Source of the DNA: CAWBLP01 sp963721065
GTDB lineage: Bacteria > Pseudomonadota > Alphaproteobacteria > Acetobacterales > Acetobacteraceae
NCBI GenBank assembly: GCA_963721065.1
Contig: CAVRHO010000001.1
Location: forward strand, 1,116,001-1,180,000
Reading direction: 5' to 3'
DNA length: 64,000 nt
In this document: positions 16,448-25,536 of the stretch, in pieces
Layout: each line of letters begins with the position of its first letter
How positions within the stretch are numbered: the stretch's first letter is position 1
Translations under genes and position numbers: made by a program
The notes under the pieces: generated by a model
Seen by the model: the letters and a program-made list of their open reading frames with translations, nothing else
What the model was told of the DNA's origin: nothing
Databases searched by the model: none

Positions 16448-16569
16448 TTTGGATGCTCGTCCGAGTGTCAGGCACGACGCCGGTCGGCATTACATCCCCC
16501 TTCGCCAGCCACGACATGGCCGGTGGACGGCAGCCTGTCCCCAGACATTGACGGTTTCGTTTCACCTGC

Positions 16570-16583
16570 TTGATTCAGATCAA
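16570..16583 (+). promoter_or_regulatory. FNR/FixK-type operator upstream of hemN
   Basis: TTGATTCAGATCAA is a perfect match to the FNR/FixK consensus TTGAT-N4-ATCAA, centred about 41 bp upstream of the hemN ATG. hemN is a classic FNR/FixK/Anr target because it replaces the oxygen-dependent enzyme HemF under low oxygen. The Crp/Fnr protein encoded at 54200 lacks the FNR cysteines, so the cognate regulator is probably elsewhere. Confidence 0.85.
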
Positions 16584-16617
16584 GGCCCCCGGTCCGGACT
16601 GCGCCGATCATTCCGCC

Positions 16618-17970
16618 ATGGACCTCGAAACCTTGCTCGCAAAATACGACCGGCGGGTGCCGCGTTACACCAGCTACCCAACCGCACCGCACTTCACCCC
16701 GGCGGTGGGTGCAACGCAGTATGCGGCGTGGCTGGGGGACCTGCCGGACGACGCGTCGCTCTCGCTGTACCTGCACGTGCCGTTCTGCGCCCAACTCTGC
16801 TATTTCTGTGCCTGTCACACCACCGTGGTGCACCGGCCCGAACCGCTGATCAGCTACGGCAAGTCGCTGCTGCGCGAGATCGACCTGCTGGCCGTGGCGA
16901 TCGGCCGGCGGCTGCAGGTGCAGCACGTTCACTGGGGCGGCGGCACCCCGTCCGCGCTGCCGGCCGAGCTGATGACCGCGGTGATGCAGCGGCTGCGGTC
17001 GCGCTTTACCTTCCGCCCGGATGCCGAGATCGCCATCGAGGTCGATCCGCGCGAACTCCCGGACGAGTCGCTCGCCGCGGTCGGCGCCATGGGCGCAACG
17101 CGTGCCAGCCTGGGCGTGCAGGACTTCGACCCGGTGGTGCAGCACGCGATCAACCGCCTGCAGGACTACGCGCTGACCGCCGACTGCGCGGAGCGGCTGC
17201 GCAGCGTGGGCGTGCGGTCGATCAATCTCGACCTGGTGTATGGCCTGCCGCACCAGACGGTCGCCGGCGTCCGGCGCACGGTGGAGCAGGCGCTGCGGAT
17301 CGGCCCCGACCGCGCCGCGGTGTTCGGCTATGCGCACGTGCCGTGGATGAAGAAGCACCAGGCGCTGTTGCCCGAGGACGCGCTGCCCGGCACGCGGGAG
17401 CGATTCGCCCAGCGCCAGGCGGTGGAGGAGGTGATCGTCGCGAACGGCTACGTGCCGGTCGGCCTCGATCATTTCGCGCTGCCGGACAATTCGCTCGCCC
17501 GCGCGGCCCGGCAGGCGCGCCTCAGGCGGAATTTCCAGGGCTACACCACCGATGATGCACCGGTGCTGCTGGGGATCGGCGCATCGTCGATCGGTTCGCT
17601 GCCGCAGGGCTATGTGCAGAACCTGCCGTCGATCCCGGCGTGGCGCGATGCGGTGCGTGGCGGGACGCTGCCGGTGGCGCGCGGCGTGGCACTGACGGCG
17701 GACGACCGGCTGCGTCGTGCCGTGATCGAGCAGATCATGTGCGGCCATCACGTCGATCTGCGACAGGTCGCGGCGGAGCATGGCGCCGATCCCGCCAGCC
17801 TGATGGACGCCGCGCCGACGCTGCAGGAAATGGTGCGTGACGGCCTGGTGGACTGGGACGGCTACCGGGTGACCGTCACGCCGAAGGGGCGGCCGCTGGT
17901 GCGCAGCGTCGCCTCGGCGTTCGACACGCATCTGCGGTCCGGCGTGGGCCGGCACTCGGCGGCGGTGTAG
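16618..17970 (+). CDS. hemN: Oxygen-independent coproporphyrinogen III oxidase (radical SAM)
   Basis: A 450-residue cytosolic radical SAM enzyme that decarboxylates coproporphyrinogen III to protoporphyrinogen IX without oxygen. The cluster motif C57-x3-C61-x2-C64 followed by Cys66 (FCAQLCYFCACHT) is the HemN signature; HWGGGTPSALPAE and the YTSYPTAPHF N-terminus also match. I use the ATG at 16618; an upstream in-frame TTG at 16570 lies within the FNR box. The FNR box predicts low-oxygen induction. The dioxygenase gene starts 4 nt after the stop. Confidence 0.96.
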   Translation: MDLETLLAKYDRRVPRYTSYPTAPHFTPAVGATQYAAWLGDLPDDASLSLYLHVPFCAQLCYFCACHTTVVHRPEPLISYGKSLLREIDLLAVAIGRRLQVQHVHWGGGTPSALPAELMTAVMQRLRSRFTFRPDAEIAIEVDPRELPDESLAAVGAMGATRASLGVQDFDPVVQHAINRLQDYALTADCAERLRSVGVRSINLDLVYGLPHQTVAGVRRTVEQALRIGPDRAAVFGYAHVPWMKKHQALLPEDALPGTRERFAQRQAVEEVIVANGYVPVGLDHFALPDNSLARAARQARLRRNFQGYTTDDAPVLLGIGASSIGSLPQGYVQNLPSIPAWRDAVRGGTLPVARGVALTADDRLRRAVIEQIMCGHHVDLRQVAAEHGADPASLMDAAPTLQEMVRDGLVDWDGYRVTVTPKGRPLVRSVASAFDTHLRSGVGRHSAAV

Positions 17971-17974
17971 TTCG

Positions 17975-18607
17975 ATGCACAGTGACGATCCTGTTCTGGA
18001 CTACGCCGCGTTCGGCGCGGTGCCGTTGCAGCGCGCGCCGTTCGACTACATGGTGGTGCCCGGCTTCGTGCCGCCGGCCGCGGCGCTCGCGGCGGCGGAA
18101 AGCTTCCCCGGGCCCGACCTGCCGGGCGTGCTGCCGGCGCCCGCCAGGGCGAGCGATGACGGCTTCGGCCGGTTGTTGGACGCGGTGCGCAGCCCGCGCA
18201 CCACCCAACTCTTCGCGGAGAAGTTCGGCCTGCCGCTGTCGCCCGACACGCTGATGGTGACGCTGCGCGCCCGCACCCGGCTGACCGACGGGCGCATCCA
18301 CACCGACAGCCTGACCAAGCGCGTCACGGCGCTGATCTATCTGAACGATGACTGGTCCGCCGGCGGTGGTCGGTTGCGGCTGCTGCGCGGCCCCGACAAC
18401 ATCGAGGACATGATCGCCGAGGTGCCGCCGCTGGCCGGCACGTTGCTGGCCTTCCGTCGCAGCGACAATTCCTGGCACGGGCACAAGCCGTTCGAAGGTG
18501 TGCGACGGGCGGTGATGCTGAACTGGATGGTGGACGTCGCCAGTGCTCGGCGGGAACTGCGGCGGCACGGGTTGTCCGCCGGCGTCAAACGGCTGTTCGC
18601 GGCCTGA
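17975..18607 (+). CDS. 2OG-Fe(II) oxygenase family protein (first of pair)
   Basis: A 210-residue soluble protein resembling prolyl-hydroxylase-like 2OG-Fe(II) dioxygenases. The iron ligands are probably the HTD of GRIHTDSLTKRVTALIYLND (about residues 109-111) and a distal His in the NSWHGHKPFEGVRRAVMLNW segment, whose Arg would bind 2-oxoglutarate. It begins 4 nt after hemN, so it shares the FNR-box promoter; an oxygen-consuming enzyme behind an anaerobic heme gene is notable. The substrate is unknown. The homologue at 18624 lies directly behind it. Confidence 0.8.
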   Translation: MHSDDPVLDYAAFGAVPLQRAPFDYMVVPGFVPPAAALAAAESFPGPDLPGVLPAPARASDDGFGRLLDAVRSPRTTQLFAEKFGLPLSPDTLMVTLRARTRLTDGRIHTDSLTKRVTALIYLNDDWSAGGGRLRLLRGPDNIEDMIAEVPPLAGTLLAFRRSDNSWHGHKPFEGVRRAVMLNWMVDVASARRELRRHGLSAGVKRLFAA

Positions 18608-18623
18608 CCGGAGGGACCAGACA

Positions 18624-19331
18624 ATGGACATGCCCGTTGGACACCTGGCTGTGCTCGATCATGCAGGCGCCCATCTGCGTCGCGCGTTGCGTGGTGCCAG
18701 GCGGATGGACCAGCCGTTCCGCTACTGGCTGCCGCAGCAGGTGCTGCCGCTGTCTCTGTGCCACGAAATCGATGCCCTGCCGTTTCCGCCGCCGGCGATC
18801 GAGGACACCCGCGGCCGGCGGGAGACACACAACGCATCCCGCATCTTCGTCTCGGTCGAGAACCGTCGCCGCCACCCGGCCTGTGACGCGCTGGCCGATG
18901 CGTTCCAGGACGACGCCACCACGGGACTGATCGAGGACCTCTGCGGCGTGGACCTGGCCGGCAGTTTCCTGCGCATCGAATGCTGCCTCGATTCCGACGG
19001 GTTCTGGCTGGAGGCGCACACCGATATCGGCGCCAAGCTGTTCACCATGCTGGTGTACCTGTCGGACCACCCCGATGCCGCGGACTGGGGCACCGATATC
19101 ATGAACGCCGCGGGCGAGGTGCTGGGCCGCGCGCCGGGGACGTTCAATACCGGCCTGGTGTTCGTGCCGGGGGCGGATACCTGGCATGGATTCGTGCGCC
19201 GGCCGATCCGTGGCGTGCGCCGCTCGCTGATCATCAACTACGTCAAGCCCGAATGGCGGTCGCGGCACGAACTTGCATTTCCCGAAACGCCGGTGCGCGG
19301 CGTTTCCCACCCGGCCCGATCACCCGGGTGA
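18624..19331 (+). CDS. 2OG-Fe(II) oxygenase family protein (second of pair)
   Basis: A 235-residue protein with the same fold signs: HTD in LEAHTDIGAKLFTMLVYLSD, the second-half DTWHGFVRRPIRGVRRSLII with the distal His and 2OG-binding Arg, and WGTDIMNAAGEVLG between them. It starts 16 nt after the first dioxygenase with a GGAGGGA Shine-Dalgarno sequence. The two proteins differ in their N-terminal thirds, so this is not a recent duplication. Pairs of such genes often occur near glycosylation loci, but no specific substrate can be read here. Confidence 0.8.
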   Translation: MDMPVGHLAVLDHAGAHLRRALRGARRMDQPFRYWLPQQVLPLSLCHEIDALPFPPPAIEDTRGRRETHNASRIFVSVENRRRHPACDALADAFQDDATTGLIEDLCGVDLAGSFLRIECCLDSDGFWLEAHTDIGAKLFTMLVYLSDHPDAADWGTDIMNAAGEVLGRAPGTFNTGLVFVPGADTWHGFVRRPIRGVRRSLIINYVKPEWRSRHELAFPETPVRGVSHPARSPG

Positions 19332-19415
19332 CGCGGTTCCGCGGCGCTATCGACAGCGCGGCGGTGAGCAGTCACTCTCCCCGGCAATGCAACGCCAACG
19401 CGCGGGGAGGGCCGA

Positions 19416-20069
19416 ATGTCCGAACTGGACCTGAACAGCACCGACGTCTTCACCATCATGCAGACCACCCGGTCCATGCGGCGGCTGAAGCCCGATCCGG
19501 TGCCGGATGCCCTGGTGAACCGCATCCTTCAGGCCGGTGCCTGTGCCGCCAACGGCGGCAACGCGCAGCGCTGGCGCTTCATGGTGGTGAAGGACCCGGC
19601 CATCAAAAAGGCGGTGCAGGTCTGGTACAAGCGCGCCTTCGACGAGGTGGTCGGGCCGCGGTACGCCAGCAACCCGCCGCCGCCCGGGATCAGCCCGGAA
19701 CGCTACAAGCGTCAGCACGCCGCGGTGGAGTACCTGACCGAGCACTTCCACGAAGCGCCGGTCTGGATCGTTGCCTGCGTCGATGAGGGCAAGGCGACGC
19801 CCAACCGCTGGTCCGGCGCGTCGATCTATCCGGCGGTGCAGAACATGCTGCTGGCGGCGCGGGCGCTGGGTCTCGGATCGACGCTGACCACGCGGCATCT
19901 GCTGTATGAGAAGGAGGCGGAGCAGGCCCTGGGTCTGCCCGAGGGCGTGCACTCCTACGCGATCCTGCCGATCGGTTATCCGATGGGGCGGTTCGGACCT
20001 CTCGGGCGACGGGATCTGTCGGAGATCGTGTACCAGGACCGTTGGGGCCAGCCTTACACGGCTCTCTGA
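19416..20069 (+). CDS. Nitroreductase family protein
   Basis: A 217-residue FMN-dependent nitroreductase-family protein. FMN-binding features are TTRSMRRLKPDPVPDALVNR at the N-terminus, ANGGNAQRWRFMVVKD, and the late YPAVQNMLLAARALGLGSTL plus AILPIGYPMGRFGP. Such enzymes reduce nitro compounds, quinones or enones with NAD(P)H; the natural substrate cannot be told. It follows the dioxygenases by 84 nt on the same strand and may belong to the same transcript. Confidence 0.88.
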   Translation: MSELDLNSTDVFTIMQTTRSMRRLKPDPVPDALVNRILQAGACAANGGNAQRWRFMVVKDPAIKKAVQVWYKRAFDEVVGPRYASNPPPPGISPERYKRQHAAVEYLTEHFHEAPVWIVACVDEGKATPNRWSGASIYPAVQNMLLAARALGLGSTLTTRHLLYEKEAEQALGLPEGVHSYAILPIGYPMGRFGPLGRRDLSEIVYQDRWGQPYTAL

Positions 20070-20341
20070 CCGGCCGGGCGCCGCGGGCCGTGGCATCCGT
20101 CACGGAACCTGCGGCGCGCCGTCCCGTTGTGTTTCCGATGCTGAAACATCGCACCGGAAAGCCCGACCTGGCCGCAGCAGGCATCCGGCCGGGGCGTGGT
20201 CCCACGGGCCACACAAGCGGAATCCCGGAGTTGGGGCGGCGACTATCCGCGGGTCAGGGCCGTTCGCTGTACGAAGCGGCGGCGGGCCGCGACACGCGTC
20301 CGGGCGACAGCGATGCGAATCGACGCGTCGCCGGGCGCGGC

Positions 20342-21406
20342 ATGAGCCCGCGCCCCGCGCGTCGCGGCCGTTCGGTCACAGGGCCGGCGCTCCTGGCGGG
20401 GGCGTTGGGGCTGGGGGGCCTGGCGCTGCTCAATCATCGAGCAGGCCGACGGGCGACGGCGCGCCTGCCGCGGCACCACTTCGTTCGTGTCGATGGTGTG
20501 CGCCTGCACTACATCGAGCAGGGCACCGGCACGCCGGTCGTACTGCTGCACGGCAATGGCGCCATGGCCCAGGACTTCGCGGCGAGCGGCCTGCTGCAGC
20601 GCCTGGCCGCCCGCCATCGTGTGATCGCCTTCGACCGGCCCGGCTTTGGCTACAGCGAGCGTCCGCGGGGCCGGGTGTGGGACTTCAGCGCCCAGGCCGA
20701 TCTGCTGCGTCAGGCTCTGCGACAACTCGGACTTCAGCGTTCGGTCATCGTGGGCCATTCCGCCGGCAGCCTGGCGGCACTGGCGATGGGCCTGCGTGAT
20801 CCGTCGGGCACTGCCGCGTTGGTCCTGCTGTCCGGCTTCTATTTTCCCCGCGCGCGCACGGACATGCTGATCACCGCGCTGTTCGCGCTGCCGCCGTTGC
20901 GCCAGGCCGCCGCTGCATCGGTGGCGTATCTGTTCGGATGGCTGGTGTTGCCGGCGTTCCTGCGCGCGGTGTTTGCGCCGTATCCGGTCAGTGAGCGGTT
21001 CGTGCGCAGCTTCCCGTTCTCCGCGACACTGCGGCCGTCGCAGCTTCAGGCGACGATCGCCGACACGCCGATGCTGCTGTTGAACGCCACGCTTATGCCG
21101 CGCCGGTTCGGCGTCCTGTCGATGCCGGTGTCGATCGTCGCCGGAACACGCGACCGGATCGTCAACACGGCCCGGCAGTCGGAACGGTTGCATCGCAGTA
21201 TTCCCGGCAGCCGCCTGGTCGAGATTCCCGGCGCCGGACACATGGTGCATTACGTCGATCCAGATCGGGTTGCGGCCGTGGTCGAAGCGGCGGCGCGTGC
21301 CGCGTATGACGACGACGTGCGGTGCGGGAATGACGATCCGCATCGGGAGTCGTCGCACGGGGTTCCTGACCGACTGCGTCGTGGCGAGCCATACATCGCG
21401 CAGTAG
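20342..21406 (+). CDS. Alpha/beta hydrolase
   Basis: A 354-residue alpha/beta hydrolase with an N-terminal hydrophobic segment (LLAGALGLGGLALL) that should anchor it in the membrane. HGNGAMAQDF is the oxyanion loop, VIVGHSAGSLAALAMG holds the nucleophile serine, and PGAGHMVHYVDPDRV the catalytic His. I use the ATG at 20342; the frame is open to 20042 but that part overlaps the nitroreductase end and looks non-coding. A 19-bp tandem duplication spans its stop codon. The substrate is unknown. Confidence 0.85.
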   Translation: MSPRPARRGRSVTGPALLAGALGLGGLALLNHRAGRRATARLPRHHFVRVDGVRLHYIEQGTGTPVVLLHGNGAMAQDFAASGLLQRLAARHRVIAFDRPGFGYSERPRGRVWDFSAQADLLRQALRQLGLQRSVIVGHSAGSLAALAMGLRDPSGTAALVLLSGFYFPRARTDMLITALFALPPLRQAAAASVAYLFGWLVLPAFLRAVFAPYPVSERFVRSFPFSATLRPSQLQATIADTPMLLLNATLMPRRFGVLSMPVSIVAGTRDRIVNTARQSERLHRSIPGSRLVEIPGAGHMVHYVDPDRVAAVVEAAARAAYDDDVRCGNDDPHRESSHGVPDRLRRGEPYIAQ

Positions 21407-21435
21407 GCGTGTCCGTGCGCAGTAGGCGTGTCCGT
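21398..21435. repeat. 19-bp tandem duplication over the hydrolase stop codon
   Basis: GCGCAGTAGGCGTGTCCGT occurs twice in direct succession (21398-21416 and 21417-21435). The first copy contains the TAG stop of the hydrolase gene. The copies are identical, suggesting a recent slippage event. Confidence 0.9.
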
Positions 21436-21480
21436 CCCCTCGTTCTGCCTGGAAAAAGGCGCAGGCGGGTCGTGCTGACG

Positions 21481-21954
21481 TCAGCCGTCCCCGGTGGTTT
21501 CGAACCCCCAGGCCTCGACCAGCGCCGCCCGCTCCGACTGGAGCCTGGCGGTGCGTGAGCGGGCCATGGCGTCCAGCACGAGGCGCGTCACCAGTGGCGC
21601 CAGCTCGGCCAGCAACCACCCGGCGGCAGCGGTGCTCCAGGCGGTGCCGAGCACCTGGAGGTTGCTCAGCACGGCAAGCGCCGCCCGAATGGTCTGACCG
21701 GTCGTCCACCACGTCTCGACGGGCGTGATGCAGGTGGCCAGGCCGAGCAACAGAACGGCGCGCGCCATGGGGCGCCCGAACTCGCGATCGAGCACCAGGG
21801 CGAGGAGCCCCGGGGCCAGCAGCGCGCCCAGCAACAGTGCGATACCCGGCGTCAGGGTCACCACCGCGCCGCAGGCCAGGCCTTGCAGCCAGACCAGAGA
21901 ATGCTGCCGCGGCGCGGTCTTCCTGCTCTTCGCGACGGCCTTCTTCTTTGCCAC
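21481..21954 (-). CDS. Small membrane protein of unknown function
   Basis: A 157-residue protein I do not recognise. It has a basic N-terminus (MAKKKAVAKSRKTAPRQ) followed by two or three hydrophobic segments (VVTLTPGIALLLGALLAPGL; ARAVLLLGLATCITPVETWW) and a charged C-terminus. It starts 27 nt after the pseudokinase gene on the same strand and is almost certainly co-transcribed. Residues NLQVLGTAWSTAAAGWLLAE are compatible with a further amphipathic or transmembrane helix. It converges with the hydrolase gene. Confidence 0.7.
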   Translation of the reverse strand: MAKKKAVAKSRKTAPRQHSLVWLQGLACGAVVTLTPGIALLLGALLAPGLLALVLDREFGRPMARAVLLLGLATCITPVETWWTTGQTIRAALAVLSNLQVLGTAWSTAAAGWLLAELAPLVTRLVLDAMARSRTARLQSERAALVEAWGFETTGDG

Positions 21955-21981
21955 GGCGTCAGCTCCTGTCCGGCGGCGGCA

Positions 21982-23943
21982 TCAGCTCAGGGCCGCGATT
22001 GCCAGCACGGTCGCGAGCACCGTCAGCCCGACGCCGGCCGCCAGTTCCTGGCCGAACCGCAGTGCCTGCGCCGAGCGCCGTTCGGCGCCGGCGGCTATCC
22101 GGGCGAGTTCCGCGTCGATCCGGGCGAGTTCGGCCGCGGCGACACGTGCGGCCTGGGCGTCGGCGTTGCGGCCGGGTGGATCCTCCACCAGTGCCAGCAT
22201 CGGCGCCAGCACCCCCGCCTGCGCCAGTTCTCCCAACTGTGTCTCCAGCTCGGCGCGCCTGGTCCGGCTGTGCCATTGCTGGATCTGGGGTGCCAGTTCC
22301 CCGGCGAGCCAGGCGGCCAGCGCGGGGAACGGGCGCCGGTTCAGGCGTGCCTGGATGTGTGCCAGCAGGTGGAACTGCGCGGTATCAGTCGGCCCTGCGG
22401 CGGGGGCCGCGAGTGCATTGAGCTCCGTCTCGAGGCCGCGTTCGGTGCGGGCGGCGATGAATGCGACAACATGCGTGTCGATCGGCCGCAGCTTCGGGTT
22501 GGCAGCGATCGCTGCCTCCACCGCCGGCAGCATGTCGATCAGCCGTCCGACCCAACGTCCGGCCGTCAGCGGGCTGAGGCAGGGCAGCAGCGGATTCAGC
22601 GCATAGAGCAGCCGCGGCAGGCCGCCCAGCGCACCGCGCGTCTGCATCCAGGCCCGGTTCTGGCGGGCCTCGACATGGAGCATGGTCTGGTCGCAGCGTT
22701 CCGGACGGGTGCCCGCCCAAAGCGAGGTCGCCTCGGTCATGACCAGTTCCTGCAGCCGGGTCACGGTGGCCGGGTCGGTGTCCAGGCTGGTGGCAAGCAG
22801 CGCGCCGAGTCCGTCGGGCCAGAGGTTGATCCCGCGCCAGCACAGCGGCGCCAGCGGGTCCAGCAGCGACACGGCGCGCATGGTCAGGAAGGCGTCGGAC
22901 CGCGCTTCCTCGGCGCCGCCGTCCGCCAGCCGGTGGCGCAGCAGGTCCTCTATGCGCGCGGCCAGTCCGGCTTCCCCGACCTGGCGGCGCAGCCACAGCA
23001 GGGCGCCGCCGCTGCGCAGGGCGTGCAGGCCCTGGTCGGGTTCGGTGGCGATGGCGTGGGCCAGGGTGCGGGCGTCCCACACCTGGGTGCCGGCAAGCGA
23101 CAGCGCGCGCTGGGCGTGGCGCGGCGGGCGAGCGGCCACACGGCGGCCGCGTGCCGCGGCGGGATCCAGCAACAGGGCGGGGGGCGGGCGGTGTTCGGGG
23201 TCCTCGGCCAGCATGCCGCGCACCAGGTCGCCGACGATTGGCGGCAGGCGTTCGTTGCCGACCAGTGCGGCGTAGCTGCCGCGTTCCAGTTTCCATCGAA
23301 CCACTGCGGTGTCGTCAAGGTCGGCCAGCGGCACGCGCCCCAGTGCGAGCGACAGCAGCACCACGCCCAGCGCATACACGTCGTCGGCGATGCTGCCGGC
23401 GCCGCGCCCTGCGGGCAGGCAGGCGCCGCTGTAGGGCGGTTCGTACACGGCAGGCTGGTGCATGGCGGGCGGGGCCGCCCAGGCCTGGCCGAGCACCACG
23501 GGGTGGCCGGGCGTGGCCTGGAAGAGGTTGTTGAGGCGGATCGCCCGGTGCGTGAGGCCGCTCTTATGCACCTGTTCCAGCACCAGGGCGGCGGGACGCA
23601 GCAGTTGGTTCAGCAGCACCGCTTCCGGCCACGGCCGTAGGCTGGCTGCGAGCGGCGGCCCGGGGGGCGAGCGGCTGATCACGAAGTGGCCAGGCTGGCC
23701 ATCCGGCCCCGGGGCGACGCCGTGTGCGAGCGGGCACAGCAGGCCGTCGATGGGGCGCGTCAGCGCCTGCAACGCCGACGCCCGGGCGGGCGCCTGTTTC
23801 TGCACCTGCACCGCGACGAACCCGGCATCGCCGGTGGTCTGGTCGGTGGCACCGAAGGTGGTCAGGCCGCCACCGGCCGAGGGCATGGCGGCGGCAGGAT
23901 CCACGGCGTAGCGGCCGGCGATCAGGTCTTCCGGATTGGCCAT
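21982..23943 (-). CDS. Kinase-fold protein lacking catalytic residues, with C-terminal membrane anchor
   Basis: A 653-residue protein whose first 260 residues follow the Ser/Thr kinase plan but lack the key residues. The catalytic loop reads THRAIRLNNLF (canonical HRDIKPEN: Asp replaced by Ala134, Lys by Arg136), the DFG position reads LGQAW, and the usual VAIK lysine appears as VAVQ. The structural C-lobe signature DDVYALGVVLLSLALGRVP is kept. The long helical middle (260-600) is unrecognised. It ends in a transmembrane helix (VGLTVLATVLAIAAL). I infer a membrane-anchored pseudokinase, probably a scaffold or sensor, acting with the small membrane protein behind it. Confidence 0.7.
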   Translation of the reverse strand: MANPEDLIAGRYAVDPAAAMPSAGGGLTTFGATDQTTGDAGFVAVQVQKQAPARASALQALTRPIDGLLCPLAHGVAPGPDGQPGHFVISRSPPGPPLAASLRPWPEAVLLNQLLRPAALVLEQVHKSGLTHRAIRLNNLFQATPGHPVVLGQAWAAPPAMHQPAVYEPPYSGACLPAGRGAGSIADDVYALGVVLLSLALGRVPLADLDDTAVVRWKLERGSYAALVGNERLPPIVGDLVRGMLAEDPEHRPPPALLLDPAAARGRRVAARPPRHAQRALSLAGTQVWDARTLAHAIATEPDQGLHALRSGGALLWLRRQVGEAGLAARIEDLLRHRLADGGAEEARSDAFLTMRAVSLLDPLAPLCWRGINLWPDGLGALLATSLDTDPATVTRLQELVMTEATSLWAGTRPERCDQTMLHVEARQNRAWMQTRGALGGLPRLLYALNPLLPCLSPLTAGRWVGRLIDMLPAVEAAIAANPKLRPIDTHVVAFIAARTERGLETELNALAAPAAGPTDTAQFHLLAHIQARLNRRPFPALAAWLAGELAPQIQQWHSRTRRAELETQLGELAQAGVLAPMLALVEDPPGRNADAQAARVAAAELARIDAELARIAAGAERRSAQALRFGQELAAGVGLTVLATVLAIAALS

Positions 23944-24310
23944 GCGGCCCAGGGTGCCTGGCGATGGTTAAGATTTCGTTCATCTCTGCGCGGATTGGTC
24001 CGCGGGACTGCTCCGCGGTCACCTGCCGGCCACGCCAATGGCCGCACAGATCGCGCTGCCACGACGTGTTTGCGGTCCGCCTTTCGCCGGCATTCAACAT
24101 CCCGCGCGATGCCCGGAACACGCGGTGCGATTAGCGCTTGCCCCCGCGACAGAACCATGCAATCGGCGTTACGTTCAAAGTCCGGTGGTGGTCCGGCCCG
24201 CGTGTCAGAGCGGGCGCTGGGCCACACGCGGGCGCCGGCCGGGTGACCGACCGGACGAAATGACAGTGCGGCCGGTCAACAGGCCGCTGGTTCCAAAGAG
24301 CAGGGGTTTC
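23944..24310. other. Divergent intergenic region between pseudokinase and desaturase genes
   Basis: About 370 bp separate two divergently transcribed genes and should carry both promoters. No match strong enough to call a promoter was seen, nor any repeat arm. Confidence 0.5.
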
Positions 24311-25468
24311 ATGGACTGGACCGGACAGCAACGCCCGGATGATATCGCCTATCCCACCAGCCTTGGTTTCGTGCTGGTGCACCTGGCCAGTTTCGCCGCG
24401 ATCTGGACCGGCGTCACCTGGGGCGCGGTGGCCCTGGCGGTGGGGCTCTACTGGCTGCGCATCTTTGCGATCGGCGCCGGGTATCACCGCTATTTCTCGC
24501 ACCGCGCCTATCGCACCGGCCGTGTGTTCCAGTTCATCCTGGCGTTTCTGTCGCAGACCTCGGCCCAGCGCGGCGTGTTGTGGTGGGCGGCGAAGCACCG
24601 GCTGCACCACAAGCACTCCGATACAGAGCTGGACCCGCATTCGCCGGTGAAGCGCAGCTTTCTCTTCGCCCACGTGGGTTGGATTTTCGTGCCGAGCAAC
24701 GACGCCACCGACTACGGCATGGTGCGCGACCTGACGCGCTATCCGGAGCTGATGTGGTTGGACCGGCACACCTACCTGCCGGCCATCCTGACGGGGGTCG
24801 CGTGCTGGCTGATCGCAGGCTGGCCGGGCCTGGTGGTGGGGTTCTGCTGGAGCACGGTGGCGGTCTGGCACGCCACGTTCAGCATCAATTCGCTGGCGCA
24901 TCTTGCCGGGCGGCGGCGCTATGTCACCGGCGACCAGTCGCGCAACAACTGGCTGCTGGCGCTGTTCACCATGGGTGAGGGCTGGCACAACAACCACCAT
25001 GCGTACCAGGCCTCGGTGCGGCAGGGCTTCCGCTGGTGGGAGTACGACCCGACCTTTTATGCGCTGCGCGTGCTGTCCTGGTGCCGCGTCGTGTGGGACC
25101 TGCATCTGCCGCCGCACTCCGTGGTTGCCGGCCAGCACCGGCTGGGCCGCGTGGTGATCGAAAAGGCGGCGGCGCAACTCGCGGCGTCCTTCCCGGTGAA
25201 CCGGATTGCCGACCAGGTGGTGGAGTCCTGCGCGCACCGGCCTGGCTGGGGGGAACTGAAGGGGCGCCTGCTGTCTGCCCGGCTGCAGGCCGAGACATTC
25301 TGGAAGGAATACGATCCCCCGCAGATCCCGAGCCTGGAGGAAATGCGCCGTTACGCCCGTGACCGGCTGGCCAAGACTCCGTCGCTGGACGAGATCGCCG
25401 AGAAGGCGAGGGACCGGCTGCGGGAACTGGTGTGGGCGCGGGTCGTAGAGGCCGCGGCGGCCAGGTAG
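24311..25468 (+). CDS. Acyl-CoA/fatty acid desaturase (delta-9 type)
   Basis: A 385-residue membrane desaturase. The three histidine boxes of the di-iron site are all present: GYHRYFSHRAYRT (His59-His64), KHRLHHKHSD (His96-His100) and EGWHNNHHAYQ (about 225-230). Two hydrophobic regions precede and separate the boxes. It introduces a cis double bond into acyl chains using oxygen and an electron donor. The last 110 residues are a charged helical extension beyond the usual 270-residue core. I use the ATG at 24311, since upstream in-frame sequence looks non-coding. Confidence 0.92.
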   Translation: MDWTGQQRPDDIAYPTSLGFVLVHLASFAAIWTGVTWGAVALAVGLYWLRIFAIGAGYHRYFSHRAYRTGRVFQFILAFLSQTSAQRGVLWWAAKHRLHHKHSDTELDPHSPVKRSFLFAHVGWIFVPSNDATDYGMVRDLTRYPELMWLDRHTYLPAILTGVACWLIAGWPGLVVGFCWSTVAVWHATFSINSLAHLAGRRRYVTGDQSRNNWLLALFTMGEGWHNNHHAYQASVRQGFRWWEYDPTFYALRVLSWCRVVWDLHLPPHSVVAGQHRLGRVVIEKAAAQLAASFPVNRIADQVVESCAHRPGWGELKGRLLSARLQAETFWKEYDPPQIPSLEEMRRYARDRLAKTPSLDEIAEKARDRLRELVWARVVEAAAAR

Positions 25469-25536
25469 CTCCGCGCCGGCAGGTGGAAGGTGGCTACGCC
25501 ACCCGCGCGAAACTCGGCATGTTGACACCAGTCCTT

